NCBI GenBank assembly: GCA_963793295.1 | Contig: CAWBZX010000022.1 | Coordinates: 38,053-102,052 of the forward strand | Length of the DNA: 64,000 nt | Direction of reading: 5' to 3' | Source: JAHDHW01 sp963793295 | GTDB taxonomy: Bacteria > Bacteroidota > Bacteroidia > Chitinophagales > Saprospiraceae | Part shown: positions 44,055 to 52,553 of the stretch, in pieces | Layout of the letters: each line of letters starts with the position of its first letter | How positions within the stretch are numbered: the stretch's first letter is position 1 | Position numbers and translations under genes: made by a program | The notes under the pieces: model-generated | The model's database searches: none | What the model was told of the DNA's origin: nothing | The model's input: only the letters and a program-made list of their open reading frames with translations

Positions 44055-45065
44055 TTAATAAATATTCACTTCAGGACTAAGGTCTATCCCAAATTTTTCT
44101 TTTACAGATTGTGCGACAATTCTAGCAAGATTTAATAGTTCCTGGCCAGTAGCTCCTCCATAATTGATCAAAACAAGGGCTTGCCTATCATGGCATCCAA
44201 CATTACCAACCTGTTTGCCTTTCCAGCCACATTGCTCAATAAGCCAGCCTGCAGGAATCTTTACCTGATTATCCGGTAATTCATAAAAAACGATATCCGG
44301 AAATTGATTGCGCAGCTTTTCGAAGGTATCGTGATCGATCTCAGGATTTTTGAAAAAACTTCCAGAATTACTTAATATTTTTGGATCCGGGAGTTTGGAA
44401 GAACGGATTTGAATGATCGCATTACTCACATCCTGTGCTGTAGGTTTGGTGATCTCCATTTTCTTAAGTGTATCCGCTATTGCCCCATAAGAAATATTGA
44501 TGCTCGGTTTTTTAGAGAGCCGGAGATAAATTTTTGTTATACAATACTTGCCTTTTAAAGCTTTTTTAAAAATGCTATCCCGATAACCAAACTGGCATTC
44601 TTCTTTTGAAAAAGAGGTTATTTTCCCAGTAGCCAAGCCGACAGCTTCTAATTTCACAAAAACATCTTTCAATTCTACCCCGTAAGCACCGATATTTTGA
44701 ATAGGAGCAGCACCCACCAAACCAGGTATCAGAGAAAGATTTTCGAGTCCGCTCAAGCCTTTTCCAAGGCTCCAAAGAACCAACTCATGCCAATTCTCAC
44801 CGGCACCTGCTTCAACAATTGCATAATCGTCGGTTTCTTCTACTATTGTTTTTCCCAAAAGGTTATTTTTCACCACTAAAGCATCCAGATCTCCGGTCAA
44901 CAAAATATTGCTGCCTCCTCCCAAAATGATAATTGGAAAAGCATTCCTTATCAATACATTTTGGAGTTCGTTTACACTGTTGATTTCAATAAAAGCTCGG
45001 GCAGTAGCATCTACTCCAAAAGTATTGTAAGAAAGTAAAGATTGGTGGAATTGAAATTCTGACAT
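44055..45065 (-). CDS. murB: UDP-N-acetylenolpyruvoylglucosamine reductase
   Basis: NADPH- and FAD-dependent reduction of UDP-GlcNAc-enolpyruvate to UDP-MurNAc in the cytoplasm, a step of wall precursor synthesis. The start at 45065 (MSEFQFHQSLLSYNTFGVDA) gives 336 residues; a start 12 codons upstream is less likely. Motifs: FAD-binding ILGGGSNIL, AGAGENWHELV, LSLIPGLVGAAPIQNIGAYGVEL, YRDSIFK, SGSFFKNPEID with the catalytic serine, and AGWLIEQCGWKG. This is the long, E. coli type I-like form. It lies downstream of a small membrane-protein gene on the same strand and converges with the MCE gene. Confidence 0.96.
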   Translation of the reverse strand: MSEFQFHQSLLSYNTFGVDATARAFIEINSVNELQNVLIRNAFPIIILGGGSNILLTGDLDALVVKNNLLGKTIVEETDDYAIVEAGAGENWHELVLWSLGKGLSGLENLSLIPGLVGAAPIQNIGAYGVELKDVFVKLEAVGLATGKITSFSKEECQFGYRDSIFKKALKGKYCITKIYLRLSKKPSINISYGAIADTLKKMEITKPTAQDVSNAIIQIRSSKLPDPKILSNSGSFFKNPEIDHDTFEKLRNQFPDIVFYELPDNQVKIPAGWLIEQCGWKGKQVGNVGCHDRQALVLINYGGATGQELLNLARIVAQSVKEKFGIDLSPEVNIY

Positions 45066-45120
45066 AATTACGCAATGTAGAGAAAATGTAGGATTTATCA
45101 AGCAGTAAACGGAATCCTTT

Positions 45121-45699
45121 TCAGGTATCTTTTAAACCAACATATTTTATTCCAAAAAGTCCATTATAAATAGCAATTTGGACCTTATCGCCCTGCTTGT
45201 AATTTGGAAAAGGGTTTTGTTTTGACTTCAATTGATGTACCTCCTGATCCATCACAATAACAATTTTGTAACCTGCGATTTTTACATCCTCTCCTTTTAA
45301 AACACCATATTTTTCAGAAATATAAGCTTCGACATTTTCAAGTATCACTTCTTTAGATTCAGGGGTTCTGAAATCCAGGAATCGATTTGCCAGACTTATC
45401 AATAGCGGCATAAAAAACAGGCATAACACCGTTAAAATCATATAAATTCGCATCCTTTCATAAGCCTCTTTCACTCCTGTACTGAATCTTTTTCCAAGTA
45501 TTATCCCTAAAACCAAACCGAACGCAACTGCAAATAAAATCAATCTTTTCGGATTTAGAATCAAGTCAAAATGTGGAAATTCAAAAACATACAATACTAT
45601 AAGTCCAAAGATTATCACAGCAACTACCACAGCTTTCAGGTAGCCCACTTTATCTAATTTGATCCGGTTTCCACCGCCGTATGGTCCGATGTTAAACAT
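45121..45699 (-). CDS. Uncharacterised membrane protein
   Basis: I do not recognise this 192-residue protein. It has three predicted membrane helices at about residues 18-36 (AVVVAVIIFGLIVLYVF), 49-65 (LILFAVAFGLVLGII) and 85-105 (IYMILTVLCLFFMPLLISLA). A soluble C-terminal part of about 80 residues (EVILENVEAYISEKYGVLKGEDVKIAGYKIV) follows. It lies 55 bases upstream of murB and 108 bases downstream of the ABC exporter on the same strand, so it may belong to the same transcript. Confidence 0.75.
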   Translation of the reverse strand: MFNIGPYGGGNRIKLDKVGYLKAVVVAVIIFGLIVLYVFEFPHFDLILNPKRLILFAVAFGLVLGIILGKRFSTGVKEAYERMRIYMILTVLCLFFMPLLISLANRFLDFRTPESKEVILENVEAYISEKYGVLKGEDVKIAGYKIVIVMDQEVHQLKSKQNPFPNYKQGDKVQIAIYNGLFGIKYVGLKDT

Positions 45700-45807
45700 C
45701 AGTATTTTTTGGTTTTTGATTCATCGTTTTACTAATGAGTGCTTAGTGGATTAAAATATCTTTTAATTACTTACCATCTTACATCTTAACCACCTTACTT
45801 TCTAACT

Positions 45808-47613
45808 TCACGTCAATTCAAATTGCAACTTTGCGAGGCTGCTATAAGCACCATTTTCTATAAGCGAAAGTTCGTTGTGCGTCCCTTGTTCTACGATTTT
45901 ACCATTGTCGATCACATAAATACAATCCACATCTCGGATAGTTGCCAAACGATGGGCGATGATGATTGATGTACGACCTTTCATCAAATAATTGAGGGCT
46001 TCCTGAACCACCTTTTCGGATTCTGCATCAAGAGAAGACGTTGCTTCATCAAGCAATAAGACAGAAGGATTTCGAAGGATTGCTCTGGCAATGGCAATTC
46101 TTTGACGCTGCCCTCCGGAGAGTTTGATGCCTCGTTCACCCACGATGGTTTCAAGGCCTTCCGGGAAAGTAGAAATAAATTCCCAGGAATTGGATTGCTT
46201 GGCAGCTTCAATAATTTCAGCTTCACTTGCATCAGGTTTTCCGTAAAGGATATTTTCCCGAATGGTACCGCCAAACAATAAAACTTCCTGTGGCACGATT
46301 GCAAAGTTGTGCCGATATTCTGAAATATTATAATCGAAAATACTTTTACCATCCAGTAATATATCGCCGCTGTCGGTTTTATAAAATTGTAATAATAATT
46401 GAACAATGGTAGACTTTCCGGCACCGCTGGGACCAACCAATGCTACTTTTTGACCAGCTTTTATTTTAAAGTTGATGCCTTTTAAAACCGCAATATCATT
46501 ACGGGTAGGATAGGAGAAATGTACATCGCGATATTCTATATTCCCTTGAAATCGCATCAGGTTTCTGCCCGGCTTATTATTAACATCTATTTCACTTTCT
46601 GTATTTAAAATTTCTCTGACGCGCTCCGTTGCTCCGATTGCACTCAATAACTGGGTGTAAAAATTGCCCAGTCCAGCTATTGCACCACCAAGGATAGCAG
46701 TATATGCGACAAAAGAGATCAGTTCACCAGCTGTGATTTCATTGTTTTGAACCATAATCGCTGCCTGCCATACTATGAAAAACAATGCTCCAAATAAAAT
46801 GGACACAATAAAAACGGAAAACAAAGCTCGGCCCTGTGCAAACTTGAGCGCAATTTTCACCATGGAATCAACCGATTTTCTATATCGGCCAATCTCAAAC
46901 CATTCATTTGTAAAAGCTTTTACAGCATTGATGGATTGCATACTTTCGCTCAAAATGATGTTGGTATCCGCCAGTTGATTTTGACGCTCTTTAGAAAGTT
47001 TTCGGATGTATCTTCCAAAGAAGATCGCTCCAATGACAATGACCGGAAAGCTGCTCAACATGATTAGAGCCAGTTTGGGAGTAGTTACTCCTAATAAAAC
47101 AATGCCAACTACTAAAATGATTATTTGCCTTAAAAACTCAGCAAGTGTTATGGAAATTGCACTATACAATTGTTCCACATCGGCAGTCAACCGGCTGATC
47201 AACTCCCCTACTCTGCTCTTTTCAAAAAAAACAATCGGTAAGGAAACGAGTTTGTCATATAGTGCTTTTCGGATATCAGCAATGCCTTTTTCACTTACTT
47301 TTGCAAATAAAATGACTCTGGTATAAGACACCATCCCCTGCACAACCAAAACAATCAATAATACCCAGCCCATACTGCCTAGTGTCAAATTGAGTTTGGA
47401 TGATCCCTGAGCGATATCCACCATTTGTCCCATCAAATAAGGAAAAAGCATAAAAACCAAACTAGAAAGAAAAAGCAGTACCATTCCTGCTACCAACATC
47501 CAGCGATAGGGCCGGACATATTCGAAGATCTTAAGGGCCTCTCTGAAGGTTTCACGCGTCACCTTCACTTTGGGCGCATCTTCTAAACCGTTATTTGCAA
47601 CTCTTTTTGACAT
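45808..47613 (-). CDS. ABC exporter, fused permease and ATPase (MsbA/multidrug type)
   Basis: This 601-residue half-transporter is expected to dimerise in the inner membrane. The N-terminal type IV exporter membrane domain (about 30-330) has six helices. The ATPase domain (about 355-595) is complete: Walker A GPSGAGKST, Q-loop VPQEVLLFGGTI, signature LSGGQRQRIAIARA, Walker B VLLLDEATSSLD, and H-loop IIIAHRLATI. Lipid A flipping would fit the nearby LPS gene lptD, but drug export is equally possible from sequence. It is first on the strand of a possible run with the membrane protein and murB. Confidence 0.92.
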   Translation of the reverse strand: MSKRVANNGLEDAPKVKVTRETFREALKIFEYVRPYRWMLVAGMVLLFLSSLVFMLFPYLMGQMVDIAQGSSKLNLTLGSMGWVLLIVLVVQGMVSYTRVILFAKVSEKGIADIRKALYDKLVSLPIVFFEKSRVGELISRLTADVEQLYSAISITLAEFLRQIIILVVGIVLLGVTTPKLALIMLSSFPVIVIGAIFFGRYIRKLSKERQNQLADTNIILSESMQSINAVKAFTNEWFEIGRYRKSVDSMVKIALKFAQGRALFSVFIVSILFGALFFIVWQAAIMVQNNEITAGELISFVAYTAILGGAIAGLGNFYTQLLSAIGATERVREILNTESEIDVNNKPGRNLMRFQGNIEYRDVHFSYPTRNDIAVLKGINFKIKAGQKVALVGPSGAGKSTIVQLLLQFYKTDSGDILLDGKSIFDYNISEYRHNFAIVPQEVLLFGGTIRENILYGKPDASEAEIIEAAKQSNSWEFISTFPEGLETIVGERGIKLSGGQRQRIAIARAILRNPSVLLLDEATSSLDAESEKVVQEALNYLMKGRTSIIIAHRLATIRDVDCIYVIDNGKIVEQGTHNELSLIENGAYSSLAKLQFELT

Positions 47614-47917
47614 AGTTATTTTTTCGAAGCATAAAAATACATCAATTAAACGGTTTTCAAACCCTATAGGTTTTAAATGACATTTTTGTGAAAATTGGCG
47701 CTGTTAAAATAAATAAATCCCACATTTTTAAATTGGGTGAAAGATGAAAGACTGAAGAGTAGTGAAGACGAGCAGTGAAGAAGATCGTGGATTACAAATT
47801 TAAGAGACGGTTTTATTTTTTGAACAATACTTGATAGAATGTTTTGCAATTCAATCTTTGTGCATTAATTTTATGGGGAGAGCACTTTTAAACATTTATT
47901 TCCCAAAACCGATTCTC
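47614..47917. other. 304-base divergent gap
   Basis: Lies between the ABC exporter (minus strand) and a secreted-protein gene (plus strand). It has a purine-rich stretch with imperfect AGTGAAGA repeats at about 47758-47782. I see no gene or clear promoter. Confidence 0.5.
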
Positions 47918-48850
47918 ATGTCTGCAAATTATAAAATTGCAAAATTTCTTGCTGCGCTCTCTTTGCTGTTTCTCTCACCTTTCTTTTTACAAGGGCAATG
48001 TGCTCCCTGGTTTAATATTCTTAATCAACGAATAGTTCTTATTTATCCTGATGATTCAAGTACTCCCTACAACCTACAAACCATAGATGTAAATATGGAA
48101 AGCGGTACTATTGGAACAGATTACGCAGTAAAGAGATTTCCACCTACATGGCAAACCCTTGATCAAGGATTTGTCGCACCTACTTTAACAGGTACGATTA
48201 CCATCCACTACATCGATTCAAGCACAGACATCTGCGACTATGTCAATGGAATATATAACGATCCACTTCCGATCGAACTCAGCGTTTTTAATGGTCATTT
48301 AATGGGAAATGATGTGTTTTTAACCTGGTCAACGGAATCCGAATCAGATAATGCGGGCTTTGAAATCGAGCGTTCTTTTGATGGAGATAATTTTGAAAGA
48401 ATTGCTTCAATTAATGGCGCTGGCAATAGTAATGAAAAGGTATGGTACTCTTTCGAGGATTTTGATGTTAAAAACACGGCTTTGGGAGATGCCGTTTATT
48501 ACCGACTCAAACAAATCAACTATGACCAAACCTATTGGTATTCCTGGGTGGTGGCCGTTGATTTAAAATTTGATATCCAGGGTTTTGAAATCACAAAAAT
48601 ACTAGGCTGGAACAATCCTGACCGGATTGTAAAAATTTATTTCCACAATCCTGCTGATATCAGAAAAATTAATATTACTGTAGCAACGATTGATGGCCAG
48701 ATAATCGAACAAAAGTCGATTTATCCACAAAAGGGATTTAACTTCTTTGAAATCGATCTTTCCAACCAAAAAGAGCAGTTGTTTTTTATTTCCCTGAATA
48801 ATGGAAAACAAATTACTGTTGAAAAACTAATCCTTCAACCAATTGATTGA
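47918..48850 (+). CDS. Secreted protein with probable T9SS-type C-terminus
   Basis: The start at 47918 gives 310 residues and a signal peptide (MSANYKIAKFLAALSLLFLSPFFLQGQ). The frame continues 29 codons upstream, but those codons do not fit a signal. The central part (LPIELSVFNGHLMGNDVFLTWSTESESDNAGFEIERSFDGDNF) is a fibronectin-like segment commonly placed just before T9SS sorting domains. The last 80 residues have the pattern of a diverged sorting domain (INITVATIDGQIIEQ, FFISLNNGKQITVEKLIL). The role is unknown. The stop codon lies inside the terminator hairpin. Confidence 0.8.
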   Translation: MSANYKIAKFLAALSLLFLSPFFLQGQCAPWFNILNQRIVLIYPDDSSTPYNLQTIDVNMESGTIGTDYAVKRFPPTWQTLDQGFVAPTLTGTITIHYIDSSTDICDYVNGIYNDPLPIELSVFNGHLMGNDVFLTWSTESESDNAGFEIERSFDGDNFERIASINGAGNSNEKVWYSFEDFDVKNTALGDAVYYRLKQINYDQTYWYSWVVAVDLKFDIQGFEITKILGWNNPDRIVKIYFHNPADIRKINITVATIDGQIIEQKSIYPQKGFNFFEIDLSNQKEQLFFISLNNGKQITVEKLILQPID

Positions 48851-48862
48851 AGGATTAGTTTT
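48823..48862 (+). terminator. Terminator hairpin overlapping the end of the preceding CDS
   Basis: AAAACTAATCCTTCAA (48823-48838) pairs perfectly over 16 bp with TTGAAGGATTAGTTTT (48847-48862), and a T-rich tail follows. The left arm encodes the last residues of the protein and the stop codon lies in the right arm. Confidence 0.9.
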
Positions 48863-49028
48863 ATTACCCCTTAGCTTTTAGCGAGAGAATTATCGAACGT
48901 CTTCCCTTGGTACCAGCCATGGATAACAATCTTATTTTTTAATCTTGAAATTTTAGCTTTTTAAGACTTTCCTCATGTGTGGCCTTAATTGTGACCTTAT
49001 TTTCTTCTCTCAGAAATCCTTTTGAATG

Positions 49029-49196
49029 CTATAGCGTATAATCAATAGTTTCCTGCTGTTGAGCAGGTTTAGTTTCAATATTTGGATGCGTGTGGTAGTA
49101 AAAGCCTACACATATAAATACAATAAGTGCAAGGGCGGCAAAAGTGATAAACCAATCTAATTGATTTTGCTGAATTTGACTTTTAGTCGATGCCAT
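49029..49196 (-). CDS. 55-residue single-helix membrane protein
   Basis: A short frame below usual length cut-offs. It begins MASTKSQIQQNQLDWF, has one strong membrane helix (WFITFAALALIVFICVGFYY, about residues 15-34), and ends with a polar tail (THPNIETKPAQQQETIDYTL). Codon use and the sharp polar-hydrophobic-polar layout look like a real gene. It stands alone on the minus strand between a terminator and a long empty gap. The function is unknown; a small subunit or stress peptide of the inner membrane is possible. The preceding 178 bases (48851-49028) show nothing else beyond the terminator. Confidence 0.55.
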   Translation of the reverse strand: MASTKSQIQQNQLDWFITFAALALIVFICVGFYYHTHPNIETKPAQQQETIDYTL

Positions 49197-49612
49197 GATT
49201 TTAAGTTTTTAGGTTTAATAAATAAAAAATCTCTAAAACAAAACTGTTCATTGTCCCACTAAAAGGTTGTTCCTTTCATTTTGTGCTCCAAATCTATTAG
49301 CAAACTAGACGTTAAGTCAATTAAAAGAATGTGAACAAGTACATTTAGACGCCTAGTAAGAAAAATTTAGCTTCTAAATGTTTTTATAACTCAATTCACC
49401 AGAGACTAAAGTGCCTCCAAGGCAGCACAATGAATTCTATACTTTTTTTGATCAAGCATTCAATGAATTAAATACAGTTCTGTTTTGTGGAAAATTTTAT
49501 CCTAAATTAGTGGAGCTTTAATTTATTAGTTTAATTATCTACTTTTTTTATAGTTCAGCATTAAACGTTGGACAGTAGGGAAAATATTATATATCGTAAA
49601 AGAAATAACATT
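49197..49612. other. Gap without recognisable features
   Basis: AT-rich sequence between the 55-residue ORF and the dps terminator. It must hold the promoter of the small ORF on the minus strand, but I could not place one with confidence. Confidence 0.5.
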
Positions 49613-49683
49613 TTAAAAAACCGCCGAAAAGAATCAAATTTTGATCCATCTCATACTGATGGTATTCGGATACCTTTCGGCGG
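49613..49683 (-). terminator. Terminator of dps
   Basis: On the minus strand, CCGCCGAAAG (49683-49674) pairs with CTTTTCGGCGG (49631-49621) around a 40-base loop, followed by a run of T (49620-49613). The loop is long for an intrinsic terminator, but stem and tail are good. Confidence 0.7.
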
Positions 49684-49706
49684 ATAGTATTATTTAATGC
49701 TGCACA

Positions 49707-50210
49707 TTAAGACATGGAAGGAGCGTCAATTTGCATTTCGACAGGTACGCCGATCCAAGAATCTAACATCCAACTTTGTTTCTCGACATATCGCAATATC
49801 CCACTTATCAGGTCAATAGTTCCTTCATCACCTGCAGCTTCTGCTTTTCGTAAAACGCTGCGCATGTTTTTAAGTAAGATTTTGTGATCATCAATGATTT
49901 TCTCCACCATCTGACGATCATTTAGAAAATTATCATGCTCTTTAATTTGAGCTGTTTTTAGATATTTTTGTAACGTACTCAAAGGTCTGTATTTTAAGAT
50001 TTGTATCCTTTCAGCGATTTGATCAATATCCTCATGTGCTCTGTTGTATAATGTTTCAAAGTTTTGATGTAACTCAAAGAAATTTCTACCTTTCAAATTC
50101 CAGTGAAAGTTTTTCAGTTTTTGATAATAAATATGATAATTTGCCAATAACTGGTTTAAATCATCTACGAGTGAGGGTATTTTTGATCGATCTAATTCTA
50201 GATATTTCAT
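49707..50210 (-). CDS. dps: Dps-type ferritin-like DNA-protection protein
   Basis: This 167-residue ferritin-fold protein forms dodecamers that oxidise and store iron and protect DNA under starvation or peroxide stress. The ferroxidase site between subunits is visible: NYHIYYQKLKNFHWNLKG with the conserved His and HWN, and RAHEDIDQIAERIQILKYRP with Asp and Glu ligands. The C-terminus (EKQSWMLDSWIG) is typical. The length is normal. It is a single gene with its own terminator; regulation is not visible. Confidence 0.94.
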   Translation of the reverse strand: MKYLELDRSKIPSLVDDLNQLLANYHIYYQKLKNFHWNLKGRNFFELHQNFETLYNRAHEDIDQIAERIQILKYRPLSTLQKYLKTAQIKEHDNFLNDRQMVEKIIDDHKILLKNMRSVLRKAEAAGDEGTIDLISGILRYVEKQSWMLDSWIGVPVEMQIDAPSMS

Positions 50211-50260
50211 ATTAGTATTTTAAATTTTAGTTAATAAATATATTTTCAAAAGAAGGTTTT

Positions 50261-50493
50261 TTATTTTTTAGCTTTTCTGGTTTCCATTAAACTATCCTTC
50301 AACAGTTTGTTTTCAGATATCAACTCTTCAAAACTTTCGATTGTAGCCCCTTTAACTTTTTGCCAGGTCTTTTCAATTTTCGTATTTTGACCATAAATTT
50401 GGTCCAGTTAATCAGATAAATTTTTCTTGGTACTTTTCGAGGCATCATTAATTTCTTTTTTTATTTTGTTTTTCCGATCTCAATATCAATCAT
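50261..50493 (-). pseudogene. Disrupted small coiled-coil protein gene
   Basis: The minus strand reads MIDIEIGKTK and then stops. A shifted frame continues IKKEINDASKSTKKNLSD, is cut by a TAA, and continues LDQIYGQNTKIEKTWQKV to a natural-looking end LMETRKAKK. One frameshift in an A run plus one stop would restore a protein of about 76 residues rich in Lys and Glu. This may be a decayed gene or an artefact of base-calling in homopolymers. It lies between dps and an XRE regulator. Confidence 0.4.
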
Positions 50494-50523
50494 ACTTGGA
50501 ATATTGGAATTTTAAAATAACAG

Positions 50524-50545
50524 TGTACAGGTTGTACAGTGTACA
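50524..50545. promoter_or_regulatory. Three clustered TGTACA boxes
   Basis: The self-palindromic hexamer TGTACA occurs at 50524, 50533 and 50540. The first two frame TGTACAGGTTGTACA. The cluster lies about 200 bases before the XRE gene and just upstream of the disrupted small gene on the other strand, so it could be an operator for either. Nothing else is clear in the gap 50494-50747. Confidence 0.4.
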
Positions 50546-50747
50546 GAAAGAAGGAGAAAACATTATTCTTAAAATTAAAATGTATTTTAACCACGATTTA
50601 AATCTAAATTCCTCCTAATTTTTCGCTTTCGTTGCTATTATAACATATATATTGTCAAAATTGTTCACAAAAAACTCAATATTTTAAATGTTTTATCTTA
50701 TTTTGACTATTATTTAAACATATATTCAATATTTTTTCTTTTAATCT

Positions 50748-51281
50748 ATGTATTTGGTGAATTATCTATCAAAAAATATTTCTTTTCTTCGAAAAAAGCT
50801 AGAAATTAGTCAACAAGAACTTGCTAATCGGCTTTATCTTTCCAGAAGCAATATTGCCTCTTATGAAAGCGGCAAAGCAGAGCCCAAAGCTATTAAACTG
50901 GTTGAAATAGCGCGTTTTTTTAATATCAGTATGACTCAATTGATTGAAGAAAACCTGGAACAACTCAGTCCTGAAAAAATCCGCACGTCAAATGCCAACA
51001 TTCAGGAAAAACTCAACAAGCTACTAGAGAATCGAAAAGTAATGGTCAATGTGTATGAGCTAAAAACAGAACAACTTAAAAAAGTAGCTGTTGGCCTGCG
51101 AGCACTGCATGATTTAAAAATTAATCAAATTGAATCTCCATCAACTCAACTTTTGGTTATGATCAGAGATTTTGAGAACTTACTGGAAGTGATGGACAAA
51201 CTGGTGGCAATCAATGAAGAGGTCGTTTCCTATTTAAAGAAGATCGTTGAAGAAGAGATTTTATATAATCCAATCAATTAA
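50748..51281 (+). CDS. XRE-family transcription regulator
   Basis: A 177-residue DNA-binding protein. An N-terminal Cro/CI helix-turn-helix (about residues 8-65: LRKKLEISQQELANRLYLSRSNIASYESGKAEPKAI, FFNISMTQLIEENL) is followed by a helical C-terminal part (about 80-175) that probably mediates dimerisation. No ligand domain was recognised. Autoregulation through the TGTACA cluster upstream is possible but not shown. The gene stands alone, 50 bases or so before the tRNA gene and its promoter. Confidence 0.9.
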   Translation: MYLVNYLSKNISFLRKKLEISQQELANRLYLSRSNIASYESGKAEPKAIKLVEIARFFNISMTQLIEENLEQLSPEKIRTSNANIQEKLNKLLENRKVMVNVYELKTEQLKKVAVGLRALHDLKINQIESPSTQLLVMIRDFENLLEVMDKLVAINEEVVSYLKKIVEEEILYNPIN

Positions 51282-51308
51282 AAAGTAAGAAACTTAGCTC
51301 CTTTCTTT

Positions 51309-51339
51309 TTTGTTTGTAACAAACTGTAACGTAACTTTG
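51309..51339 (+). promoter_or_regulatory. Canonical Bacteroidota promoter of the tRNA gene
   Basis: TTTG (51309-51312), 19 bases, then TAACTTTG (51332-51339). Both boxes and the spacing match the Bacteroidota housekeeping consensus. The tRNA begins 11 bases downstream. Confidence 0.85.
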
Positions 51340-51349
51340 CATTTTGATC

Positions 51350-51423
51350 GGCCGCGTAGTTCAACTGGATAGAATATCAGATTTCGGCTCTGAGGGTTGG
51401 GGGTTCGAATCCTCCCGCGGTCA
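51350..51423 (+). tRNA. tRNA-Arg (anticodon TCG)
   Basis: A 74-base cloverleaf. Acceptor GGCCGCG pairs with CGCGGTC (one G-T). A four-bp D stem closes around AACTGGAT. Anticodon stem TCAGA/TCTGA has loop TTTCGGC, giving anticodon TCG for CGA-type arginine codons. The T arm GGGGG-TTCGAAT-CCTCC is standard. The discriminator is A and CCA is not encoded. A promoter and a terminator flank it, so it is a single-gene unit. Confidence 0.96.
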
Positions 51424-51433
51424 CTAGAAAAAG

Positions 51434-51467
51434 AAAGTCTTTTCGCGAAAGCGAAAGGACTTTTTTG
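51434..51467 (+). terminator. Terminator of the tRNA gene
   Basis: AAAGTCTTTTCGC pairs with GCGAAAGGACTTT around GAAA, followed by TTTT. It ends the tRNA transcript. Confidence 0.9.
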
Positions 51468-51656
51468 TTTGAATAAAAGGACTCAAGCCCACTTGAATGC
51501 TTTTATCCAAACGCTTAAGAAATAGACAATTTGGTTGTCGCTGAATAATTTAAAATAATATTTAATGTGTTATACGATCATAATTATGTTACCCTTTTGG
51601 GTTTGATGCGTCTAAAAGACGATTATTATTATCAAACCCTAATAAAATAAGAAATT

Positions 51657-52187
51657 ATGTTAGACAAAATCATGGAAATGGTTAGCGGAGACGCTTTAAA
51701 TGCAATGACGGAAAAAGCTGGCGTCTCAATGGATCAAGCAAAACAAATGCTTCCACTTGCCGGAGATAGTTTACAAGAAGGATTAATCTCTCAGGTGACT
51801 GGAGGAAATGTTGACGGTGTACTTGAAATGTTCAAGAGTTTCACAGGCGGAGGATTGGAAAGCAACGGTATCTTTGGAAGCATCAAGAATCTGTTTATGA
51901 AAAAAGTAATGACGAGCATGGGTCTTCCTGAATCTGTTGCTGGTTTGGTAGCCGGATCTGGTATGACAAGTATTATAGGAAACCTTGCCGGTAAAATTCA
52001 GGCAGACGGAGATACTAATAATATCGACGCAGCTAGTTTAATGAATGTTCTTGGAGGCGGCGAAGGTATGTTAGGAACTATCGCAGGAATGATGGGTGGA
52101 AACAAGGAAGGAGGAACGATGGATAGTATTAAAGATAGTGCAATTGATAAACTAGGAAAATTCGCTGGAGGTTTATTCGGTAAATAA
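51657..52187 (+). CDS. Uncharacterised small glycine- and methionine-rich protein
   Basis: This 176-residue protein has no signal peptide. It is built of small amphipathic helices with GG-rich turns (MLDKIMEMVSGDALNAMTEK, GISGG-like loops, MNVLGGGEGMLGTIAGMMGG) and ends GKFAGGLFGK. The pattern resembles the DUF937/DUF2780 groups of bacterial helical proteins, but I could not assign a family with certainty. It is a single gene between the tRNA unit and the 565-bp inverted-repeat unit. The function is unknown. Confidence 0.75.
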   Translation: MLDKIMEMVSGDALNAMTEKAGVSMDQAKQMLPLAGDSLQEGLISQVTGGNVDGVLEMFKSFTGGGLESNGIFGSIKNLFMKKVMTSMGLPESVAGLVAGSGMTSIIGNLAGKIQADGDTNNIDAASLMNVLGGGEGMLGTIAGMMGGNKEGGTMDSIKDSAIDKLGKFAGGLFGK

Positions 52188-52300
52188 TTTAAATGCTTAA
52201 TAACAAACATGAGTCATCCCGAATTTTCAATATTTGAGAATTCGGGATTATTTTTAATATAGTTAAGGAAATATAAATATAAGTATTTGACTATCTGTTG

Positions 52301-52368
52301 TTTACTTTCTTTTTTCCTTGATGAAAAAAGAAACAAAAAAATCAAGACTATTTTTTCTTTTGGACAAA
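52301..52368 (-). repeat. Structured repeat element, partial copy in reverse orientation
   Basis: On the minus strand the order is TTTGTCC, then GATTTTTTTG, then a hairpin with 11-bp arms GAAAAAAGAAA-type (52306-52316 with 52323-52333) whose loop region reads CATCAAGG. The same order and loop (CATCAATGG) occur in the element at 63028-63135. The 5' half with GTGGGxGCGGGTGCC is missing. Confidence 0.6.
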
Positions 52369-52553
52369 TATAAGCTCGATTTAGCCGTGTAGCCAAACTC
52401 GCTTCGCTCAGACATGGCTACTTTCGCACTCCTCAGCACAAAACCTTTGCTAATAATTGTTACCCAAAATTAAAAAAGGTCAGCTAAAAACAAGTCTTCA
52501 CATCGTATTTAAAAACCGAAAAATTTAAAGCTTTTTTAGTTGAGGGCAAGCCC

